64,000 nucleotides of DNA, taken from positions 17,956 to 81,955 of the forward strand of contig JAITWH010000013.1 of assembly GCA_031285405.1 (NCBI GenBank). The letters are read 5' to 3'. This DNA is from Alistipes sp. Lineage in GTDB: Bacteria; Bacteroidota; Bacteroidia; Bacteroidales; Rikenellaceae. Position numbers and translations under genes: made by a program. The notes below the pieces were generated by a model. It had not been told where the DNA came from, made no database searches, and saw nothing but the letters and a program-made list of their open reading frames with translations. Every line of letters begins with the position of its first letter. Within the stretch, counting starts at the first letter, position 1. This document shows, piece after piece, positions 58,014-64,000 of this stretch.

Positions 58014-58694
58014 ATGAAACGTGCAATCATAGCGATTTTGCTGCTTTGGACGGCGATCGGCGTGCAAGCGCAAACACCTCACACACAGGGCGTTGCACGC
58101 GTGCGAGAAGAGTTGTCGCGTCCAGAATTTACGTCGGGCGCGCGCATCGAGGTTCGCGAACAGGCCGACGCCGCGGCGGCGATTCGATGTGCCGATGCCG
58201 CGCCGCATCGCGCCACGATGACGGTGTACGGCGTGAGTCTGTTTCGCGACAACAGCCAGAGCGCCGGCGAGAGTGCGCGGTCGGTGGCGCGCCAATTTCG
58301 CGAGGCACACCCGGGCGTGGCGGTCACGGTGAGCTACGAGAGCCCATATTTTCGGGTCGAGGCGGGCGGTTTTGTCGATCGCACCGATGCTGTGGCGCTG
58401 TGCGGACGCGTCATCGGTCAGTTTCCCAAGGCGGTCGTTATTCGTAGCGAAGTGTCTGTCTCTGAGGCTGTTTCGGCGGCTTTGCGGGCGGCGGATTTGG
58501 CCGTTGACTCCGTTGATTCTGTTGATTCTGCCGCCGATTCCGCAGATTCGAATGTCGGTTCTGCCGCCGGTTTCGATGCAGGTTCCGCGGCAGGTTCCGC
58601 CAATTCCGCAGCTAATTTCTCTGTTGACTCTGTTGATCCTGCGGCTAACGATGCTGTCTCTGCCGCGAATCCTGTTGCCGGAGATTATCGCTAA
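58014..58694 (+). CDS. Secreted SPOR-domain protein with low-complexity tail
   Basis: A 226-residue protein from ATG 58014 (MKRAIIAILLLWTAIGVQAQ), signal peptide present. Residues about 70-145 ('TVYGVSLFRDNSQSAGESARSVARQFREAHPGVAVTVSYESPYFRVEAGGF' read in parts) resemble the SPOR peptidoglycan-binding fold of Bacteroidetes proteins, with the typical 'PYFRVxxGxF' strand. The last ~70 residues are a Ser/Asp/Ala/Val repeat tail ('VDSVDSVDSAADSADS') that looks like expanded GTTGATTCT-type codons. Binding to denuded glycan strands is the known role of SPOR domains. Confidence 0.75.
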   Translation: MKRAIIAILLLWTAIGVQAQTPHTQGVARVREELSRPEFTSGARIEVREQADAAAAIRCADAAPHRATMTVYGVSLFRDNSQSAGESARSVARQFREAHPGVAVTVSYESPYFRVEAGGFVDRTDAVALCGRVIGQFPKAVVIRSEVSVSEAVSAALRAADLAVDSVDSVDSAADSADSNVGSAAGFDAGSAAGSANSAANFSVDSVDPAANDAVSAANPVAGDYR

Positions 58695-59199
58695 CTCTGC
58701 GGCTGATTTCGTTGGCTGTGTCGCATATCGCTGATTATGAGCCATATGCCGCTGTCTTTGGCCGCCGCCATTGATCTCCTTAACTCTTAATTCTACCGGA
58801 TTATGTTGGCTTGAGATTAAAACCAACACCAACACCAAAACCAACACCAACACCTTGCTGTTCAGTTCTGCATCCCAATCGCCAATTCCATCGAATTTTC
58901 TGTGTTAACGGGGGGATTTTCGTCAATTTTTTTGTATTAATTAGGTAGGAAAACGGGCGTTTTTTGCTCGTCAATTTTTGTGTTCACGACTGGGAAATCG
59001 GGCCAATTTCGGCGGCGATTTTTCGACCTCGCGGAGGATGTTTTGCGTCGGTCGGCGCCAAAGATACTGCTTTTTTTGCAAAAAATAGCATAAAAAGCAA
59101 AAATAATTTTCATGCCGTAATAGGCTCACTGTCAGTGTACAACGTTGGCGTGCTGGCCTCTTCCCGAAAAAAAAATTGCAAAAAAATCGCCTTACCCTC
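58695..59199. other. Non-coding gap with an ACCAACACCAACACC simple repeat
   Basis: No supported gene. Bases ~58821-58856 are a simple repeat of ACCAACACC/AAAACC. The rest is AT-richer than average, with no tRNA or attachment-site structure recognised. It marks the change from housekeeping genes to the phage-like block. Confidence 0.6.
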
Positions 59200-59231
59200 T
59201 TGACAAAGGGGGTGTCGATGTGCTATGTTTG
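59200..59231 (+). promoter_or_regulatory. Promoter of the phage-like block: TTGAC ... TATGTTTG
   Basis: TATGTTTG at 59224-59231 fits TAnnTTTG and TTG(AC) at 59200 lies 21 bases upstream. It would drive a transcript with a leader of about 480 bases that contains the hairpin array. Confidence 0.55.
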
Positions 59232-59342
59232 CACCGTCAAACCGGCGAATTTTTCTCGGTCTGATCACGGCGGCCACCAACAAAAAAACGGAGTTTTCCC
59301 AAACCCAAAAAACACCTCAAAAACACCCAAAAAAAAATCGAA

Positions 59343-59554
59343 GGGGCTCCAACCCCGAAAAACTCAAAAAGGGACAACCGTCTCGCAAATCTCAAAACGG
59401 GCACTCAATCCCGCGAACCACAAATGGGACTTCAGTCCCGCGAACTTCAAGAGAGGACTCGCGCCCCTCGCCAAAAACCTCAAACTGGACTTCAGTCCCA
59501 CAAATCTCAAACGGGGTTAAAATCCCGCAAACTCACAGGGTCTCCGGAGACCTG
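59343..59554 (+). repeat. Array of eight mini-hairpins with ~27-28-base period
   Basis: Units start near 59343, 59371, 59399, 59426, 59453, 59486, 59513 and 59538. Each has a short stem-loop (e.g. GGGACTTCAGTCCC, GGGG..CCCC, GAGG..CCTC, GGTCTCCGGAGACC) followed by a G-poor linker such as GCAAATCTCAAA. Stem sequences differ between units but pairing is kept. No ORF is supported here. It is not a CRISPR array because the repeated part varies and spacers are similar. Confidence 0.7.
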
Positions 59555-59718
59555 CCAGTCCCCAAAAACATTGCGACCTCGCACGCATTTTGCCTCCGAA
59601 AAAGGCGTAAAAACATGCGAAAAAGGCACACACAACCCTTATCACCCTTAAACACCCTTACGTTAATTATTGCAAACACAACCCCAAACCTTAAAAATCC
59701 TTAAAACCACACAACATC

Positions 59719-60177
59719 ATGAGTATCAGACTAACACGAAACGGTCAGCCGACCGTCACGGGCATCGTCCCAACCCGAAACCTTGCCGACTCGACTCCGA
59801 AACGGCGCCTCCCCGCGCGCAACGCCGCCGGCCAATTTTGCTCCTCCCGTCCGGGCCGAAATGTCGCAGGCCAGAGCCAAAACGTTGCAGATCAGAACCA
59901 AAACATTGCAAGCCGGAGGGGCCGAAGCGTCGCAGGCCGGAGCCGAAACTCCTTAGGTCAATTTTGCTCCTCCCCTCCGAGCCGACACCTTGCAGGCCCG
60001 AGCCCGACCGTCAAACGACATGTGACGCGCAAATCGGTCATCTCCGACGTCAACCGCGCCCTCGGTTCCGTGTGCGAATTCACCGCTGGACTGCGCCGCG
60101 AAAACCGCAACATCGACCTCATGATGAGCATCGTGAGCGAACTTCGGTCGCTTCTTAAAATGATGCCATCATCCTGA
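59719..60177 (+). CDS. Hypothetical protein, first gene of the phage-like block
   Basis: A 152-residue protein. The first 10 residues and the C-terminal ~55 ('VISDVNRALGSVCEFTAGLRRENRNIDLMMSIVSELRSLL') look like a folded helical domain. The middle (about 28-100) is a low-complexity region with an internal duplication ('AGQFCSSRPGRNVAG', 'LGQFCSSPPSRHLAG'). The overlapping track ORF 59670-60158 is a shadow. No family recognised. Position before three phage-like genes suggests a phage role. Confidence 0.55.
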   Translation: MSIRLTRNGQPTVTGIVPTRNLADSTPKRRLPARNAAGQFCSSRPGRNVAGQSQNVADQNQNIASRRGRSVAGRSRNSLGQFCSSPPSRHLAGPSPTVKRHVTRKSVISDVNRALGSVCEFTAGLRRENRNIDLMMSIVSELRSLLKMMPSS

Positions 60178-60488
60178 TTACAAGCGAATAACAGCTTGGA
60201 AATAGCATGCAATAAACTCAAAGCTGCCGCAAAAAACATCACGAAAATAATCAGAAAACCGACCGCCAAAAACAACTCGAAACCGATCTGAAAATCAACT
60301 CCCAACCGACTCCCAAACCGACTCTCCAACCACCCTACCAAAGCCGACTCCAAAGCTGGCTCCAAAACCAACCCTCAAACTGAGCCGCCCTCTCTCCAAA
60401 CCCGTCCTCTCCCCAAAAAAGCCACCCGAAAAAAGCCCCCAATCACCCGAATCCAAATCTCTCCAAGCCCCCAAAACCCGACTCCCTC
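60178..60488 (+). other. Amino-biased (A/C-rich) spacer
   Basis: About 310 bases with no supported gene. The plus strand becomes almost pure A and C toward the end, with repeated CCGACTCC and CCAAA words. Similar spacers follow each gene of this block. Confidence 0.6.
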
Positions 60489-60926
60489 ATGACACTCGAA
60501 CAATCCCAAGCCTCCTGTCAACAAATTGACAGCAAGAAACTTACGGCCATTGTGCACCAAGCCGTCACGGCACGCGGCTACTCGTTCCACACCGGCGAGG
60601 AGCGCCTCGCAAACGGCACCGTGCGCCTCTACCCCGCGGCGTGGCTCCTCCCGCCCGAGGTGCGACGCAAAACCGGCCGCCGCGAGGGCGAGGTGACGTG
60701 GCGCCTCACGCTGCACCTGATGTCGCTGCCCGACACGCAACCCTCATCGACGTGGCAAAGCATTGAGGACGACGCACTTAAGGTCGCAACCGCGCTCTCC
60801 GACAGCCCCGAAGTATGCTCCGTTTCGGCCATCCGCTGCACCTCTTCCCGCGGCTCGCTCACCGTCCACGGCGAAACATCCGTCACCCTTACCTGCGACG
60901 TAACGACATGGTACGTAATTAATTAG
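60489..60926 (+). CDS. Hypothetical phage-like protein
   Basis: A 145-residue protein with normal codon composition for the window ('SKKLTAIVHQAVTARGYSF', 'RREGEVTWRLTLHLMSLPD', 'GSLTVHGETSVTLTCDVTTWYV'). It looks like a small alpha/beta protein and has no signal peptide. It is not recognised from a named family; a tail or connector component is possible from context only. Confidence 0.6.
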   Translation: MTLEQSQASCQQIDSKKLTAIVHQAVTARGYSFHTGEERLANGTVRLYPAAWLLPPEVRRKTGRREGEVTWRLTLHLMSLPDTQPSSTWQSIEDDALKVATALSDSPEVCSVSAIRCTSSRGSLTVHGETSVTLTCDVTTWYVIN

Positions 60927-61113
60927 CAATCGAAAAACCCCGCGCCGCCCCCAACCCCCAGCCCTCCAAAACCAACCAACCAACCAACCAACCGATCCAC
61001 AACCACAACCGCAACCGCAACCACAAACCACCAACCAATCTCCAATCCCCAAACCATCAATCCCAAACCACCGCCAACACCGCCAAATCATTGACCAAAA
61101 ACAACTTAGCATC
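60927..61113 (+). other. A/C-only spacer with CCAACCAACC and ACAACCGCAACC repeats
   Basis: About 187 bases in which the plus strand is nearly free of G and T, built of CAAC/CCAA simple repeats. No gene. Confidence 0.6.
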
Positions 61114-62190
61114 ATGACCATAACCACCTCACCCCCGAATTACGCATCGGCATTCTGCCCCGCATGTTTCGCCCTCGCCGGCATCCCGTCGGGCGGCGTC
61201 GACATCGAAATCCTCTCGCCCTCGCGCCCCGAACCCCTCGGCGTCAAACGCCTCTACGCGATGCCGATCGAACCGTATAACTCGCTACTATTCAACGACA
61301 TAATCATCGACGAATCCCTGAGCACAGCCTCGCTCAACATCGCCCCCTACGCCCGTCGACTGCTGACCCCGACCCCTCTTTGCGGCCTCGGCGCGGGGCT
61401 CCACATCGGCGCGGGCCGTACGGCGACCTGCTACATTTCGGCACCGGCGGGCTTCCGGTCGGAGTCGGTGATGCTGTGCGCCGGCACCGAGGACGCGCCG
61501 CCCAACACGCTGCTTTCGGCCGCGCCGCCGACGGTCCGAATCGCCCTCGGAGAGTTCGACGAACTGCCTGTTACATCGCAAGATACGGTCTCGGCGGTGG
61601 TCGATTTCAGCCACGGCGGCACCACCTACACCGACCTCTCGATCGGCCGCCGCAACGCCCCGGGCATCCTCTCGGCGGTGGTCGACACCGATGCTATCTC
61701 TCGTTCATTCAGCGCATTAACCGGCGTGCCACCGGAGGAGCTCACCGAATTCACGGTGCGGCTGCAGCTCTCCGAATCGGGCTTCACCGACCGCACGCTG
61801 CAGCGACGCTACATTGTCGACCATAACACGCAGACCGGCAGGCGTTTAGCATGGGTCAACCGCTTCGGCGCCGTCGACTACCACACCTTCCCCACGGCCG
61901 ACGAATTGCGCTCGGGCGGCTCTCACGCCACCATTGAAACCTCCTCTGGCCCCCGCACCGTGTCGACCGCGTCGCGCCAATCTGCGAGACTGCTCTCCGG
62001 CCCATGCGACGTACTGACTGCGGAGTGGTTGTCTGAAATTTTCTCATCGCCGGCAGTCTGGACAGTCGATGGCTCGCAGTTCGAGCAGGTCGAAGTAGCC
62101 CCAGGTGAAACCACAATATCACCCACCAAACCTACTACAATAGCGATAACCCTCTTCCCCATCTCACCCAACATCTCCCGAAAATTCTAA
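61114..62190 (+). CDS. Phage tail-like structural protein (tentative)
   Basis: A 358-residue protein made of repeated beta-rich segments ('VDIEILSPSRPEPLGVKRLYAMPIEPYNSLL' in parts, 'TATCYISAPAGFRSESVML', 'VSAVVDFSHGGTTYTDLSIG'). 'LAWVNRFGAVDYHTFPT' is a motif of the kind seen in Bacteroidetes prophage tail/baseplate proteins (aromatic-rich 'W.N.FG..D..TF'); this is recalled pattern, not a search. No signal peptide. The gene lies 163 bases before the large open frame that has related phage features. Confidence 0.6.
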   Translation: MTITTSPPNYASAFCPACFALAGIPSGGVDIEILSPSRPEPLGVKRLYAMPIEPYNSLLFNDIIIDESLSTASLNIAPYARRLLTPTPLCGLGAGLHIGAGRTATCYISAPAGFRSESVMLCAGTEDAPPNTLLSAAPPTVRIALGEFDELPVTSQDTVSAVVDFSHGGTTYTDLSIGRRNAPGILSAVVDTDAISRSFSALTGVPPEELTEFTVRLQLSESGFTDRTLQRRYIVDHNTQTGRRLAWVNRFGAVDYHTFPTADELRSGGSHATIETSSGPRTVSTASRQSARLLSGPCDVLTAEWLSEIFSSPAVWTVDGSQFEQVEVAPGETTISPTKPTTIAITLFPISPNISRKF

Positions 62191-62353
62191 AATCCAGACA
62201 AAACACGCCACCACCAAACGGAGTGCAAAAACAGAAAAACACTCAGAAGACCCTTAAAAGCACTTACAAACCACAAGTACCCTGAAATACCCTTACGGAG
62301 CAAAATCACACCCCCTCACAGCAACCCTCAAACCCCCTCAAAAACCCCAAAAA

Positions 62354-64000
62354 ATGGAACTTTTCATAGACAACAAAAAAGCCGACACCGCCCCTGATAG
62401 CGAGATAACACTCTCGCTAACAATGGGTTCGATCACCGACCCGTCACTTTCGCGCACCGGCTTCACCCGCACGCTGCGCCTGCCCGCGACGCCGACCAAC
62501 GACGCAATTTTCCGCCACGCCGCCGATCCCCACGGCCGCGACCGCTTCAACGCCACGTCGCACATCGGCCGCGTCGAACACGAGGGCTGCATCCTGATCG
62601 AGGGCCCGCTGACCCTGAGCCGCGCCGAACGCAGCCCCGAATGCGCCTCCGAGCGCACCCTCAAAAAAATGCCTATCTCTGCTCTAACAAGCACTTTTTC
62701 AGATATTTATGATTTTGACGAGACGCAAGGATTTTACGAAATCCACATCATCGGCGCGGCAAAAAGTTGGGTCGCCGGCGCGATGTCCCGCTCACTCTCC
62801 TCGCTGCCGATTCCCGCCGCCAACACCCCCGCGCACACAGAAAACACCCCCGCCCCCACCGCCACGTCCGCCGCATCCGCATCGAACAGCTCTGTCGTGA
62901 ACACCCCCGAGAGCGCCGCCCCCCTATGGAGCGCAACCTTAGACGCAAAGACGATCTCATCGAGTTGGACGTCCGGCCTGCCCAACAGCCCCGAAATACT
63001 CAACAACTCGGAGACCCCCGAGACCCCCGAAGCCCCCGAAGCCGAGGTCTCCGAAACCTCCGAGACCCCCGAAGCCGAGGTTTCCGAAACCCCCGAAATC
63101 CCCGAAACCTCCGAAGCCGAAGCCCCCGAGATCGCCGAAGCCAAGACCCCCGAATCCGAAGCCCCCGAAGCCCCCGAAGCCGAGACCCCCGAAGCCGAAG
63201 CCTCCGAGACCCCCAAGACCGCCCCAACCCCCGTAAGATTCCTCCCCGTATCTCGCCGCCCGATACGAAGGGACCACAGCTCGGGCAGGGCGCTCCCCGC
63301 GACCAAAGTGCTCACCAGCGACGACTACCACCCCTTCATCCACGTCGCAACGCTGCTCAGGGCCATTTTCGCGGCCGAGGGCTACCGCGTCGAGAGCTCG
63401 CTGATCGAGGGCTCGCAGTCCGCAAACCCGCTGAACGAAAACTCGCTGACCAACAGCCCGAAGGCCGAAACCCTGCTGAGCGAAAACTCGCGCATCGAGA
63501 GCTCGCAGTCCGAAAACCCGCAGTCCGAAAACCTGCAGCCCAACGACCCGAAGGCCGAAACCCTGCTGATCGAAGGCTCGCAAGTCGAGAGCACGCAGTC
63601 CGAAACCCCGCAGTCCGAAAACCAGCCGGCCAACAACCAGCAGCTCAAAACCCCGCGAGTCGAGACCCCGCAACTCCAACCCCCACACCCTAACCACCAA
63701 ATTTTCAAAGAGTTATACCTAAGCGGCCGCTACCCGACCCGCGACACCTCTCTCGCGCGCGACGAGATGGACTTCCTGGCGCGCCGCGGCACCCCGACCT
63801 CGGCCACGGCCAACTCGCTCGGCCGCGTCTACGCCGACCCCTACCGCATCGCCAACACCCTCGGAAACATAGTCACAGCCCCCTACACCCCCGAAAACAA
63901 CCCCCCAACCAACCCCCAAAACAACCCCGAAAACCCCACAACCAACCCCCCAAACAGCCCCGCAAACCCCACCCCCACCCCCCCCACCCCCCCCCCCCCC
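62354..64000 (+). CDS. Large phage tail-like protein with two low-complexity inserts (3' end outside window; absent from ORF track)
   Basis: From ATG 62354 the frame stays open to the window end (at least 548 codons), so the track, which lists closed ORFs, omitted it. N-terminal domain (about 1-150): 'MELFIDNKKADTAPDSEITLSL', 'RTGFTRTLRLPATPTNDAIF', 'GFYEIHIIGAAKSWVAG'. A conserved middle segment 'TSDDYHPFIHVATLLRAIF' and later 'FKELYLSGRYPTRDTSLARDEMDFLARRG' with 'SATANSLGRVYADPYRIANTLGNI' recall a Bacteroidales prophage tail/baseplate family. Between these blocks sit a ~75-residue Glu/Pro/Thr/Ala repeat ('TPEAPEAE' type, about 216-295) and a ~95-residue Ser/Gln/Glu/Asn/Pro repeat ('SQSENPQSEN' type, about 350-445). 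Bases near the window end become poly-C/Pro. Confidence 0.75.
   Translation, partial: MELFIDNKKADTAPDSEITLSLTMGSITDPSLSRTGFTRTLRLPATPTNDAIFRHAADPHGRDRFNATSHIGRVEHEGCILIEGPLTLSRAERSPECASERTLKKMPISALTSTFSDIYDFDETQGFYEIHIIGAAKSWVAGAMSRSLSSLPIPAANTPAHTENTPAPTATSAASASNSSVVNTPESAAPLWSATLDAKTISSSWTSGLPNSPEILNNSETPETPEAPEAEVSETSETPEAEVSETPEIPETSEAEAPEIAEAKTPESEAPEAPEAETPEAEASETPKTAPTPVRFLPVSRRPIRRDHSSGRALPATKVLTSDDYHPFIHVATLLRAIFAAEGYRVESSLIEGSQSANPLNENSLTNSPKAETLLSENSRIESSQSENPQSENLQPNDPKAETLLIEGSQVESTQSETPQSENQPANNQQLKTPRVETPQLQPPHPNHQIFKELYLSGRYPTRDTSLARDEMDFLARRGTPTSATANSLGRVYADPYRIANTLGNIVTAPYTPENNPPTNPQNNPENPTTNPPNSPANPTPTPPTPPPP

Noticed and set aside
57903-58853. 316-residue minus-strand ORF opposite the SPOR gene
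   Set aside because: Low-complexity translation across a plus-strand promoter and gene; no domain.
59343-59554. CRISPR array
   Set aside because: Repeat parts vary, linkers are similar to each other, and no cas genes are present.
59670-60158. 162-residue ORF overlapping the first phage-like gene
   Set aside because: Pro/Arg-rich frame-shifted shadow; the frame starting at 59719 has a plausible folded C-terminus.
62767-63693. Arg/Pro-rich ORF in another frame and a Gly/Leu-rich antisense ORF (62957-63700)
   Set aside because: Both arise from the repetitive DNA of the long frame beginning at 62354.
63965-64000. Poly-C run at the window end as a regulatory homopolymer
   Set aside because: It lies at the window edge, within Pro-rich coding sequence, and could be an assembly-end artefact.

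Overview
The window looks like a Bacteroidales chromosome with high GC. Inference: a Rikenellaceae/Alistipes-like lineage. Supporting signs are a SusC/SusD locus with FecR and an ECF sigma factor, TAnnTTTG promoter elements (the Bacteroidetes -7 box), the succinylornithine form of ArgF, a sodium-pumping methylmalonyl-CoA decarboxylase operon, many lipoproteins and TonB-linked outer-membrane proteins, and very GC-rich coding sequence. No rRNA, tRNA, CRISPR array or insertion sequence was recognised. Layout: 1-13 kb is housekeeping (gyrA 3' end, a secreted TPR protein, a Tat-exported sugar isomerase-like protein, polA, queD, an Lrp regulator, pgk, an M13 peptidase). 13-17 kb holds small lipoproteins and an AT-richer island with a metallopeptidase gene broken by one in-frame TGA. 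18-30.4 kb is a polysaccharide-utilisation-like locus: FecR, STN-type SusC, SusD, a GH32-family lipoprotein lacking its nucleophile, a FucP-type sugar importer, DUF1349-like, PD40 and DUF1573 proteins on the minus strand, with the ECF sigma gene on the plus strand at the far end. 30.5-44.4 kb carries a Gfo/Idh/MocA oxidoreductase, valS, lon, an alpha/beta hydrolase-MurF-Ddl operon, recO, a three-gene LVIVD operon and rubrerythrin. 44.5-49.2 kb is the propionate-pathway operon (epimerase, MmdA, LTD-OadG, biotin carrier, beta subunit). 49.4-58.7 kb carries argF', PAP2, a membrane peptidase, an SDR, small envelope proteins, a LolC/E-like permease, menG/ubiE and a SPOR protein. 59.2-64 kb looks like the start of a prophage or phage-derived structural operon. 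It has its own promoter, a leader carrying an array of mini-hairpins, and four genes. The last is a long open frame of at least 548 codons that is missing from the supplied ORF track because it runs off the window. The most unusual signal is a dispersed family of intergenic foldback elements. Each has arms of four to five tandem 7-mers; four different 7-mers are used (TTAGTGA, TTGAAAA, TCATGAA, TTAAGAA). The arms flank cores rich in GCTACGC/GCTAACGC/GCTGACGC words. The elements sit at gene ends, repeatedly supply the stop codon and last residues of the adjacent gene, and in valS are read through as protein. They are confined to the housekeeping segments and absent from the PUL and the phage-like tail. 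A second theme is lineage-specific in-frame insertions in conserved proteins (PolA, Ddl, UbiE, the LolC/E permease, ValS, the phage protein).
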